Source: Cacajao melanocephalus (taxonomy: Eukaryota > Chordata > Mammalia > Primates > Pitheciidae). Taken from it: a stretch of DNA of 64,000 bases. The notes under the pieces are model-generated. The model saw nothing but the letters and a program-made list of their open reading frames with translations. It had not been told where the DNA came from and searched no databases. The DNA lies in NCBI GenBank assembly GCA_963573385.1, contig CAUYLG010071539.1, positions 55,835-119,834 on the forward strand. Direction: 5' to 3'. Position numbers and translations under genes: made by a program. Below, in pieces: positions 10,015-19,808 of the stretch (within the stretch, counting starts at the first letter, position 1; each line of letters starts with the position of its first letter).

Positions 10015-10615
10015 CTATATTAGGTATTATAATTTGAAACCAGGTAATGTGATACCTCCAGCTTCCCTCACCACCCCTGCCTCAGGATTGCTTTGTCTAT
10101 TTGGATTCTTTTGTGGTTTTACTTAAATTTTAGCATTATTTTTCCTATTTCCGTGAAGAATGTCATTGGCATTTTGATAGACATTGCATTGAATGTGTAG
10201 ATTACTTTGGGTAGTGTGGGCATTTTTAAAATATTGTTTCTTCCAATCCATGAATATAAAATATCTTTTCATTGTTTGTGTTCTCTTCAATTTCTTTCAT
10301 CAATGTTTTATGGTTTTCATTATAGACATCCTTCACTTCCTTGGTTAAGTTTATACCTAGATATTTTGTTTTATTTGTAGCTATTATGAATGGGATCACT
10401 TTTTCATTTTCTATTTTAGAAATGCTACTCTTTTTATATGTTGATTTGGTATCCTGCAACTTTACAGGATTGATCAATTCTAATAGTTTTTTTTTGTGTG
10501 TGTGGAGTCTTTAGGGTTTTCTAAATGTGAAATCACATCATCTGCAAGCAAAAACAATTTGACTATTTCCTTTCCAATTTGGATGAAGGGGCCTAATAAC
10601 TTTTTATAAACATTG

Positions 10616-11597
10616 TTAACCAATGTTTTGTTCTCTGTTTTATGCCTCACCTTGAGAACTATCTGGTACTCTAACTTCTGAACATGTCTTCATTTTATAA
10701 TAGGGATTAAAGTTCTTCTTTTGGCTTTCCCATTGCAAATCTAGGTTTCAGGTTTATTAACTCCTCTATGTCTATTACTGTTTGTTTGTGGTTTCAATAT
10801 TCAGTTGAAATCACTTCTCTCTTTCTTTTTGTGGGACAAAAACCCTGTTCCTTTTCTGGTCATTTCGGTTGAGGTTTGATAAGAAGAAATGGTGCATTTT
10901 GTATATTTAATTCCTGTTCCATGTATTTTAATATAATATTTATTAATATTTATGCCTCAAATAAAAGCTGCATTAATTATACAAAATATCCTGTTTTTAA
11001 ACTTCAATTAATAGCATTTTTACAAAAGTCAATTATGGAAAGCATAGATGTCAAATGACTAAACTTAAGCTGAATATAAATATAAATTCTTTAATCACCT
11101 CTGTATCATGAAATGGCTTTCTTGCACCATTGTTACCTAAAATAGCAGGAGAAAAAGGCTTACCATCTCCTTTAATGTAACATGCTTGCTTTGGGCTTAT
11201 GTTGTAAAAAAATTGCTAACAACAGACAAGCATTTACATGTAGTGCTGCTGCTGCTGGACTTGCCTCAAAGTAGTGAGAATAAAAATGGCCTAGCAACTA
11301 TTTCATGCCCATCTCTCCACTCGTCAGTGCAAGCCAAGGGAAACTTGCTGAGTGAAGCTAGAATTTACTTTAGAGACCTTTATTAACTTGCTTTGCTTGT
11401 GAACTTGATTTTTCAACATGATTAGTGAATCCATTCACTGAGAAGTAACATCATGTGGACATTTTCAGTGGTTTACCAAACAAGCTAAAATTTAAGTGAA
11501 TTTGTATGAATTTGCACATACTTGTTATTTCTTACAGTATTTGTACATCGAGTTTGTGCTCATGATTATAAAATTATCATGAGGAATAGTTTTTGTA
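10616..11597. other. Unassigned intergenic sequence
   Basis: AT-rich DNA between the L1 and the Tigger element. No convincing repeat or gene. 11236-11254 has a short (GCT)n-like run. The short frames have no family features. Confidence 0.4.
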
Positions 11598-13325
11598 CAG
11601 TCATATCTTGTACCACATTTCAGTCAGCGATGGGCTGCATATATAATGGTGGTCCCGTAAGACCAACAGAGCTGAAAAATTTGTCACCAAGTGACATCAT
11701 AGCCTAATCTTATAGCATAATACATTACTCATGTGTTTATGGTGATGCCACTGTAAACAAACCTACTGTGCTACCAATCATTTGAAAGCATAGTGCACAC
11801 AATTATGTATAGCACGTTATACTTTGTAATGGTAATAAATGACTGTTACTAGTTTATACTATGTTACTAGTAAATACTAGCATAGTATTTATTGTACTAT
11901 ACATTTTATTATTATTTTAGAGTTTTCTCCTCTACCTATAAAAACAGTTAACTGTAAAACAGCTTCAGTCAGGTCCTTCAGGACGTATTGCAGAAGAAGG
12001 TGTTGTCATCATAGATGACATCTCCATTCATGTTATTGCCCCTGAAGACCTTCCAGTGGGACAAGATATGGAGGTGGAAGACATGATATTGATGACCCTG
12101 TTTCTGTGTAGGCCTAGGCTAGTGTGTGTGTATGTCTTAGTTTTTAACAAAGTTCAAAAAGTTAAAACAAAAAGTGTTTTAAAAAGAAGAAAGTTTATAG
12201 AATAAGGATATAAAGAAAATATTTTTGTACAGCTTTACAATATATTTCATATATAATATCTTGTATTTGTGTTTCAGCTAAGGATCTCTACAAAAGAGTC
12301 AAAACGTTTTAAAAAATTAAAAAGTTTATGAAGTAAAATTACAGCAAACTAAGGTTAATTTATCACTGAAGAAACTATTCTAAATAAATTTAGTGTAGCC
12401 TAAGCATACAGTATTTATAAAGTCTATTGTAGTGTAATGTCTGAGGCCTTCATATTCACTCATCACTCACTCACTCACACAGAGCAACTTTCAGTCCTGC
12501 AAGTTGCATTCATGATAAATGCCCAATACAGGTGTACCAATTTTTATCTTTTATACAATATTTTTATTGTACCTTTCCTATGTTTAGATATGCTTAAATT
12601 CACAAATACTTATCTTGTGTTAAAATTGCCTACAGCAGGGTTTTTGCCCCATGCCACAGACTGCTCCGTGACCTGTTAGGAACTGGGCTTTGCAAGCAAG
12701 CAAAGCTTCATCTGTATTTACAGGGCCTCTCCATCACCCACATTACTGCCTGAGCTCTGGCTCCTGTCAGATCAGTGACAGCATTAGATTCTCATAGGAG
12801 AATGAACCCTATTGGGAACTGTGCATGCGAGGGATCTAGGTTACACACTCCTTGTGAGAATCTAATGCCTGATGATCTATCACTGTCTCCCATCACCCCC
12901 AGATGGGACCATCTAATTGCAGGAAAACAAGCTCAGGACTCCCACTGATTCTACATTATGGTGAGTTGTATAATTATTTTATTATGTATTAGAATGTAAT
13001 GATAATAGAAATAAAGTACACAATAAATGTAATACACTTGAATCATTCCAAAGCCATCTTCTCTACCCCCTGTCCATGGAAAAATTGTCTTCCAAGAAAC
13101 TGGTCCCTGGTGCCAAAAAGGGTGGGGACCGCTGGCCTGTAGCATTCAGTATAGTAAAATGCTGTACAGGTTTGCAGTCAAGGACCAATCGGCTATTCCA
13201 TCTAGCATAGCTGTGTAGTAAGCTATACTATCTGGGTGTGTACAAGTACACTCTATGATGTTCTCACATCTGTATTGCCTTAGAATACATCTCTTCAAAT
13301 TCTGTGGTTAAGAGATGGATGACTG
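11598..13325 (-). mobile_element. Tigger1/MER2-type (TcMar-Tigger) DNA transposon remnant, split
   Basis: The terminal inverted repeats begin CAGTCAT and end ATGACTG, with TA at the left target site. The body matches in antisense the Tigger1/MER2 series: 'ggtggtcccgtaagacc', 'caggtccttcaggacgtatt', 'gaccttccagtgggacaag', 'atgatgttctcacatctgt'. Most of the transposase is deleted and no frame survives. A MER1-type element is nested at 12636-13135. Confidence 0.87.
12636..13135 (+). mobile_element. MER1-type hAT-Charlie non-autonomous element nested in Tigger
   Basis: The left end CAGGG..GCCCCATGCCACAG and right end GTGGGGACCGCTG are the hAT termini. Internal landmarks are 'gcattagattctcatagg', 'gaactgtgcatgcgaggg' and 'ggtccctggtgccaaaaag'. 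The 8-bp target duplication gcctacag/gcctgtag (12628-12635 and 13136-13143) differs by two transitions. It splits the Tigger, so it is the younger of the two. Confidence 0.88.
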
Positions 13326-13936
13326 TTATTTTATTTTCCATTTCCAGTCAGCTAGGAATCACATTCCTGTAAGTACTTGATTGGATATTTTTGGTTGTTT
13401 GTTCACCAATATAGCAGTCAGGCTTTTAAGACTAATAAATCCATAAATTAGATTAAATATTGGATCATGTTAACGGTTTGTGCTATCAGGAATGGAGACT
13501 TACTAGGAATAGTTTAGTGCATGCTGGAGGAAAGTCAGGGGGAAAAAGAAAGGCTAAAATAACACCTGTGAAGTAAGGTGAAAGGGCCTGGAGCTATTTA
13601 GCCAGAAATCAATTGTGATATAATAACTGTCATATATATGCATCAGAATATGACTAATTGTTGTTCGTCTTTGCTGAAATCTGAAAAGAAAAAAGTTCAA
13701 GGGTAGTATAAGTGATGTATATTTAATACTGAGAAGAGCCATGACAGTTGATAGACAGGACGTAAGAATGCTTATGATGGGATACATCTCTTGGGAAGAG
13801 AAAAAGCTTTAAATGTAGCAATCTTTTCTGTCATGAAGGAGGACAAGACCTGTCTTAAGGCAGCGGGTTTACTAGCTGGCTTCCAAAGGCCTTTCTAGAA
13901 CTGTAATTCTGAGCCACTTCTGTTGCTGGCCTTCAG
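13326..13936. other. Unassigned sequence upstream of the CAMK4 CpG island
   Basis: No repeat recognised. A repeat-free stretch directly upstream of a promoter is where proximal regulatory elements could lie, but I see no decisive motif. Confidence 0.4.
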
Positions 13937-14063
13937 ATGCTGAGATTGAACTCGACACAGCCTAGTATCTGCTCTTTTAGGAGCTCCAGCAGTGCCAGAG
14001 GAGGCAGTGCCACCAGCAGCGACAACAGACAGCATCTATTCCAACTGAAGACTTCACTCAAAG
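13937..14063 (+). other. Candidate upstream alternative first exon ending at a strong donor (unproven)
   Basis: The sequence AAAG|GTGAGT at 14060-14069 is a near-ideal splice donor just outside the CpG island, preceded by an ATG at 13937 and an open frame of 42 codons. From that ATG the phase at the donor (1) does not match CAMK4 exon 1 (phase 2), so a transcript using it would probably start translation downstream. No TSS evidence. Confidence 0.25.
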
Positions 14064-14541
14064 GTGAGTCGGGTCAGTGTGGACCTGGGCGCTTCCTCCT
14101 CCTCCGGCTCTCACTGGGTCAGGGCACAGAAGCCCTGAGGGATTGGCGACCACAGGACACCCTCCCCGGCCACCAATATAAGCTCTGACAGAGGGATGCC
14201 TGGTTAGCCGGTGCTAGAAGGGAGGGACTCGCCACGGAGACGCGCTCAGGGAGGGATGAGTTGCGCCACCACCACCTAGGTCCCTCTTTGGCTATCCGGC
14301 GGGGTAGCTCGGACCCAGGTGCTCCCGGGGTGCGCCTGGCACCCGCCAACCCGGAGCCAGCGTCCCGCTGCGCCCGGTCTCCCTCCAGCTCCGGCCCCCG
14401 CGGGAGGGCGCGTGGGATGCAGCGCGGGTCCGTGTGCCTTCCCCAGGCTCCAGCATCCGGAGCCGCCCTAGCCGGCACCGCGGCAGCCACAGCCTGGGAG
14501 GGAGAAAGGAAAGAGGGAGGGCGGCGGGAAAGGCTCGGCGC

Positions 14542-14564
14542 GGGAGGAGGGCGGGTGAGGCGGG
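14542..14564 (+). promoter_or_regulatory. Potential G-quadruplex in the CAMK4 promoter
   Basis: Four GGG runs at 14542-14544, 14549-14551, 14553-14555 and 14562-14564 with loops of 4, 1 and 6 nt. More GGG runs lie at 14496-14528 and 14574-14580, so alternative folds are possible. Confidence 0.55.
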
Positions 14565-14797
14565 AAGGAGTGAGGGGGAGGGAGCCTCTCTCCTCTGCGG
14601 TGCCGCTCACCTCCCTCCGGCGGGCGGCGACTCCGGGTTCCCCCTGGCGCCCTCTCGCCGCGTCTCGCCCCTTCCCCGCCCACCGTCCCTGCGAGCGCGG
14701 GCGGCGGCGGTGGGCGTGTGCGCGCGTGAAGGACGCCGCCTCTCTCTCGCTCCTGCGTTCGCAGGCGGCGGCGGGCGGCCGGCTTCTCGCTCGGGCA

Positions 14798-14820
14798 GCG
14801 GCGGCGGCGGCGGCGGCGGC
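14798..14820 (+). repeat. (GCG)n trinucleotide repeat in the CAMK4 5'UTR
   Basis: Seven complete GCG units plus GC, ending 21 bp before the CAMK4 ATG. In the CAMK4 frame it reads as poly-glycine, because the frame upstream of the ATG is open, though no in-frame ATG precedes it. Confidence 0.92.
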
Positions 14821-14841
14821 TTCCGGAGTCCCGCTGCGAAG

Positions 14842-15002
14842 ATGCTCAAAGTCACGGTGCCCTCCTGTTCCTCCTCGTCCTGCTCTTCGGTCACCGCCAG
14901 TGCGGCCCCGGGGACCGCGAACCTCGTCCCGGATTACTGGATCGACGGCTCCAACAGGGATGCGTTGAGCGATTTCTTCGAGGTGGAGTCGGAGCTGGGA
15001 CG
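14842..15002 (+). CDS. CAMK4: CAMK4 coding exon 1 (N-terminus of CaM kinase IV), partial gene
   Basis: CAMK4 is a Ser/Thr kinase activated by calcium/calmodulin and phosphorylated by CaMKK; it works largely in the nucleus, phosphorylating CREB-type factors in neurons and T cells. This exon gives 53 full codons plus 2 nt. It begins MLKVTVPSC, has a Ser-rich stretch (residues 8-16), then LVPDYWIDGSNRDALSDFFE (residues 28-47), and ends VESELGR, just before the glycine-rich loop of the kinase domain, which must be in exon 2. The start has A at -3 and is the first in-frame ATG in an upstream frame open since at least 14434. The Arg codon is split (CG|G) by the donor. Against human CAMK4 as I recall it, residues 11 (Ser for Ala) and 27 (Asn for Ser) differ. 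Kinase, autoinhibitory and calmodulin-binding regions are outside the window. Confidence 0.96.
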
Positions 15003-15008
15003 GTAAGG
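15003..15008 (+). promoter_or_regulatory. CAMK4 exon 1 splice donor
   Basis: CG|GTAAGG is a good donor. It lies directly before an in-frame TAA that would otherwise end the protein after Arg54, so splicing is required for the kinase domain. Confidence 0.93.
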
Positions 15009-15120
15009 CGCGGGCTCCAGCTGGGGAAGCCCGCGGCGTGCACGGGGGGTTGTCCCTCTCGCGGCGTCGGCTCCGAGGGTGCGGGAGCCTGCCTGCCCGC
15101 CCTTCGATATTTCCCCGCCT

Positions 15121-16747
15121 AGTGTCCGGGGGAGAGCTAACCTTCATTCAGGTGCGGCTCCAGTCCTCCCCACCCCATCCGAGCGCCTAGGCCGGTGCAG
15201 ATGTGGGATCGACTCCCTCCTACCCGCCCTCTTCCTCACAGGCTGCCACTTCCTTTGGGTGACGGCTCCCACCGCACGTGGGCCCTGCTTTCCCAATTGA
15301 TGTCTTTGCTCACGATTGTAGCTTAACAGAGGGTCCTGTTTGTCTAGTTATTTTGGGGGGTGGGGGCCGGAGCGTGCCCCTCCAAATCAAGACAGAATTA
15401 TGAAATTAGATTCCTCCTCCTTCCCCTCATCAAGCTCTCCAAAGCAAGTGACACGAGAAATTAAACTTAAATACTATCTTCCCTGCAGAGTCTTCTCAGG
15501 AGTGAAGGGAGAAATGAATCATTTAAGATAGTTGAAGGCAGAATAATGAACTACTGTGGCTTTAAAGAGAAAGCAGCATTTGGGATCCAGGTAGTGGTAA
15601 TTAGTGAGAATGCTGCTGCTTCTCTTCTTTCATGGATTGGAGTGATTTATTTAAATTATATATGCAACAGACCATCTCCTTAGGGTTGCAGATATGTCCC
15701 TTATCCCTCCTCTGAATATCCAAACAGGTAGCAGTTTGGCCTTCTGAATGATTCTATATGTTCTCGTATTTTTATGCATTGAAAATTATGTTTTTCTTTT
15801 CCTTCCTTTTTTTTTTGTCTTTTCTTTCTGCTATCCATAGGTAAGGAGACTTGTTTTCAACACTTACTTTAGATCCAGCATCTTTAGTATAGGGAATCAG
15901 ATGTAATTTTAATGGTTGATAGCTTACAGCTTCTGTCCTTACTACTTTGCAATTTCATATTCCATTCTCTTTTTGCTGGAACTAGTTTTGCTCACAGGCT
16001 TTTTATTTTTTTGAAGCCTTTGGAGGATCCAGAGCAGGATTCTGGATGTTGGTACTTAGTGGGAAGATGTAATGATCACTGCTCACTCTCTCCGCGATTT
16101 GCTACTACTATTGAAGGCTCATTGAATATAGAAGATGTGTAAAAAAAGACAAACCTCTGAATGAGAATTCAGTGATTTGTCACTTTTAAAAAGGTTTCAA
16201 AGTATTTGAGCACTGAATAACGTATACATAAACATCCATTTCTGATCAAGTTTTTCGGTATTCATCTGAAAATCTGTTGTATGTAGGTTGAAATGAAAGG
16301 ATAGTGATGTCGATTTTTGTGAGATCCAAAACCTGCCTGTTACTAATTTTATGATATGTGACAGTGGAGCCATGTAAACCTCTGAGTAAAGAGTTGATCT
16401 GCTTAAAATGGTTTACTTGGTGTTTTATAAACTGCCATGTAGTAGAGGAAGTGCCTGATGCTGCTACAGGGACTGTCCCAGCAGCTCGTCTGCTTTCAGA
16501 GTTACATTAACACTAGATACCTCAAATAGGCTGACTTATTCACACATGTTGTCTTTATGAATAAGCTTCACCATCATGAAACTCAATAAATTATCTTTAA
16601 TTTGAGAAATGGGAAAAAAACTGCCAATTGTACACACTTATGAGATGGTAGCCTGCATAGGAAAAAACTAAGAAATTTGAAGTTTGGTGTTTTTTTCAGT
16701 TCAGAATTACATGTTGCAGTAAATTTTGGAGGACAAATAATCAGTTA
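15121..16747. other. Repeat-poor start of intron 1
   Basis: No interspersed repeat recognised over 1.6 kb after the CpG island. T-rich at 15780-15830. The frame at 15912-16142 has no motif. Such promoter-proximal intronic DNA often holds regulatory sites, but none can be named. Confidence 0.45.
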
Positions 16748-17246
16748 TACAGAAGCTTCTTGACTTACGATGATGTTATGTCCCAATAAGCCCACCGTAA
16801 GTTGAAAATACCAGAAGTTGAAAATGCATTTACTACACCTAAGCTAACAAACATCTTAGCTTAGCCTAGCCTACCTGAAACATGCTCAGAACACTTAATA
16901 CATTCAGGCAAAATTATCTAGCATAAAGCCAATTTTATTTGTTAAATATTGCGTACAGATGGGATTTTGTAGACATGATGAGATATGAAACATAAAACAC
17001 AATATTCAAAAAACATTGACAACACAGAACACTCTAGAGTTCTGGTTGTTTACCCTCCTGTGGTTAACTGGGGGCTGTGGCTAATGGCCCCTCCCCAGCA
17101 TCAGAGAGAGTATCCTACAACATATTGCTAGCTCAGGAAAAGATCAAAATTTGAAGTATGGTTTCTACTAAATGCTATCACTTTCCCACCATCATAAAAG
17201 TAGAAAAATTACAAGTCAAAGCCATCCTGTCAGGGATCCTCTGTCT
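16748..17246 (+). mobile_element. Tigger2/MER8-type non-autonomous DNA transposon
   Basis: Starts ACAGAAGCTTCTTGACTTAC with 'gatgatgttatgtcccaata' next, and ends 'caagtcaaagccatcctg' to GGATCCTCTGT. Internal landmarks 'cttagcctagcctacctg', 'gttgtttaccctcctgtgg' and 'tggtttctactaaatgc' belong to this family as I recall it. No transposase frame. Confidence 0.75.
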
Positions 17247-18823
17247 ATACATTACTAAGATTCTTGCTGTATTATTTAGTCTTTTGATTACTGTAAAAGG
17301 TCACAGAATTAAACTATGTTGAGGAACAAAACAAGCTAAAATGTCTTACTTAGGCTCTATCAGCAGTAACGTGTATTGTTAGGTAAGTTCTCTGTAGATG
17401 GCAGCATTGGTGAGGTGCATGCTTACTCTATTTGGCTGAGACTTGGAGAAGTATCACTTCATTATCAGAAATTTTAAGTAAATAAACCTAAAACATAAAG
17501 CAACTACTATTCCAGATATAATTATTAAGAATTGACAGAGCCAGAGAATGCAGCAGAATGATGGTTGTAGATATTGGCTGAGTAACTGAAGTCTTCTTTC
17601 TTCCTGCACTAGTGATGAAGTTGAACTCAGGTCATTAGTTTCAAGCCTTATTCTCAGCCTTGAGCCAAATCTGTCTGCCAGTGTGACTCTAATTCATTAG
17701 CAACGCAGTTGTCATTAATATGCTAAGCGAACAGTGCTTCTGATGTTATATGTTTCTGTTGTGGTTAGCTCTAGAAGTAGACAATCTCCACCAGAATTAG
17801 TGTTTTGTAGGTTCCTCCATTACAACTGTCTGTTGTAAAGTAATGATTCCTGATTGCAAGAAGATTGGACAGTGACCATTGGGGCGGTATACCCTGAGGA
17901 TGTGTCTGGGAACTCAAGGGGAGCTAAATTCCCAAGGCTATATCCACCTGAAGCTCTGGATAGTGCTTGTGAAGGCAGGTGCTGGCAGCACTGATCCATA
18001 TGCAGCCACTGAGACCAAGACAGATGTGATTACTTTCTTTTGATGGGGAGGACATAGGGTAGAGGGGTTATTTAAGAGTATCAGGCAAAGTCATTTTCCT
18101 AAAATCACATTTGAAAACACTATTTTGTTTATAGAGTTGGTCCAAAAGTTTACAAAAATCATGATACACACACACACATTCAATTCTATTTAAAAATATG
18201 AATTGGCCGTAATCCTATTCAGGGCTTCATATCCTCGAGAGCAGTTGGTCTTTTGCCCAGTGATTTGAGAAACTGGCATTTTAAAGGCTTTTCTGAGGGA
18301 GAAGGGAGCTGCCTCTGGTCCAGACCTGCACAATGGTTTGGCACATGGAATGACAGAAAGTAACCTGGCCCACTTGGTGTTGCAGATTTGGTCTGTGTAT
18401 GCAAAGCCATGTCCTGTTTTCAGTTGTCCCACCTTTAGTTGCTCCCTGTTGTTCCAAGTTGAAAGAAAGTTGATAACAAAACCAGATGTATTCCCAGACG
18501 TACAAATCGAAGGAAGCCAAACCAAATGAAAGATAATTAGGACAAGGGAAGAATGTGGTAAACTATTTTGGAGCCTTTATTTTATTTTAATTTAGTTCCC
18601 ATTCTACTTACTGTAGTTTCTTTAGGCTAGGGACTTTGCATACTCCTCCCCACTACAATGTGATTTTAAATAATACATTTATATGTCACATTTATGTATA
18701 CATAGTTATGTGTATACATTTATACTTTTAAATACATTTATGTGTCAGCTCAATTAAACTAATTATATAGGATCTCTTGCTATATGTATTATTGCTTAGG
18801 AACCAAATAGATTTCAATAGTAA
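17247..18823. other. Unassigned intron sequence
   Basis: No repeat recognised. 18190-18530 has open frames on both strands (up to 111 codons, minus) without domains; overlapping frames on both strands argue for chance. 18660-18760 is AT-rich. Confidence 0.4.
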
Positions 18824-18826
18824 GGG

Positions 18827-18854
18827 GTGTGTGTGTGTGTGTGTGTGTGTGTGT
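18827..18854 (+). repeat. (GT)n microsatellite
   Basis: Fourteen uninterrupted GT units. Confidence 0.95.
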
Positions 18855-19440
18855 AACAGAAACAATGTTATAAAACAATGTTTATTCTTCTTACCAGCAA
18901 TGCACTTTAATATTTTCTATTCTATGCTGTTTGATTTTATCTATTTCATTAAAAAAGTTGGCTGAACCCATGTGATTTCACATCCCACTAACGGGTTGTG
19001 ACTCAGTTTGAAAAGTGCTGTTTTAAGCTATAAATCTGTGTGTGACAGATTAACCTATGAGGCAGAGTCCTTTAAAGAAATTCACTGCATACCATTTGGC
19101 AACATTGGGTGGTATCGTTTTGGCACAGCTCTGTGAAGAAAAATTCTCCTATCTTTGCCTCCAGGTCATTATTGATTTTCCCCTTCCAAACATTTTGGAA
19201 AAACTCTGGTGTCTCCCCAAGGTCTACTGGGCACACAGTAATCTGAACTGGCTGAGGGTTCCAGGGGCTGTGTTGGGAAGGAACTCAGAGGCTGAGAAGT
19301 GGCATATTTTACATGGTAATGCATCCTCTGGCCTCAGGTCATGGTGAGCAAATGCTTTCTCTAAGGAAACATAAAAGTGCGCATTTTCTAAGAGAAGGGC
19401 TTCAACCAATGCCCTTGGCTTGTCTTAGTCCTCTTGACTC
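18855..19440. other. Unassigned intron sequence
   Basis: No repeat or gene recognised. The short frames on both strands (19057-19347 and 19224-19409) lack motifs. Confidence 0.4.
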
Positions 19441-19808
19441 TGGTTAATATAACATGATATCTTAGACAGGGTGGCATAAACAACAGACATGCATTTCTCA
19501 CAGCTCTGGAGGCTAGGAATTCCACGATCAAGGTCCCAGCCAATGCATTTCCTCAGTTAGGGCTCTCTTTATGTTTTGCAGATGGCTGCCTTTAGGAAGA
19601 GAGAAAGAGAGGGGAAGAGAGAGAGAAACCAAGTTCTCTGGTGCCTCTTTTTATAAGAGTACTGATCCCATGACAAAGGCTTTACCCACCTAACCTCATC
19701 CTAAACGTAATTACCGCCCAAAAACCCCACCTATAAATACCATCATATTGGGGTTGGGATAAGGCTTCAACATGTGAATTTTGAGGGAACACAATTCAGT
19801 CCACAGCA
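19441..19808 (-). mobile_element. MLT1-type MaLR LTR, antisense
   Basis: 'gcataaacaacagacatgca', 'ctcacagctctggaggctag', 'cctctttttataagagtac' and 'cttcaacatgtgaattttga' follow in order the antisense MLT1 LTR. Ends at about 'cagtccacagca'. A (GA)-rich insertion lies at 19598-19627. Confidence 0.8.

Larger units (their letters stand above)
7805..10615 (-). mobile_element. Antisense L1 (3'UTR and ORF2), interrupted by an LTR and a fold-back
   Basis: The sequence reads antisense through an L1 3'UTR (7805-8130), the ORF2 C-terminus (8130-9031) and further into ORF2 (9327-10615). The minus-strand frame 10477-10226 includes 'KYLGINLTKEVKD', a hallmark ORF2 stretch. It is interrupted by a solo LTR (8189-8552), by an inverted partial copy of itself (9032-9327) and by a small palindromic insertion (about 9957-10020). 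L1MA/L1PB grade. All frames are broken. Confidence 0.9.
14417..14968 (+). other. Candidate upstream ORF overlapping the CAMK4 start (183 codons, different frame)
   Basis: An ATG at 14417 (context GTGGGATGC, G at -3) opens a frame to 14968, passing through the CAMK4 ATG in another frame. It would matter only for transcripts starting upstream of 14417. The product has the Arg/Pro/Ala-rich composition expected of a GC-rich chance frame and I do not call it a protein. Confidence 0.3.
14064..15120 (+). promoter_or_regulatory. CAMK4: CpG-island promoter and 5'UTR of CAMK4
   Basis: About 1 kb of very GC- and CpG-rich DNA surrounds the first coding exon, in sharp contrast to the AT-rich flanks. I see no TATA or CCAAT box at a credible position. 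GC boxes are present (GGGCGGG 14549-14555, CCCCGCCC 14674-14681), and two GGCGGGAA E2F-like sites (14523, 14559). This fits a TATA-less dispersed-start promoter. G-run clusters on the + strand (e.g. 14542-14564) meet the simple G-quadruplex pattern. The exact TSS cannot be placed from sequence. Confidence 0.88.

Noticed and set aside
10226..10477. 83-codon minus frame
   Set aside because: L1 ORF2 fragment with 'KYLGINLTKEVKD'.
14434..14841. 136-codon in-frame N-terminal extension of CAMK4
   Set aside because: Begins with GTG and has no in-frame ATG. Retained only as a possible near-cognate issue in the findings.
14119..15147. 342-codon minus-strand open frame across the CpG island
   Set aside because: Arg/Pro/Gly/Ala-rich, no domain, antisense to a true exon; GC-rich DNA lacks stop codons by chance.
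18190..18530. Cluster of frames on both strands
   Set aside because: Open on both strands at once with no family resemblance; more likely a chance low-stop region.
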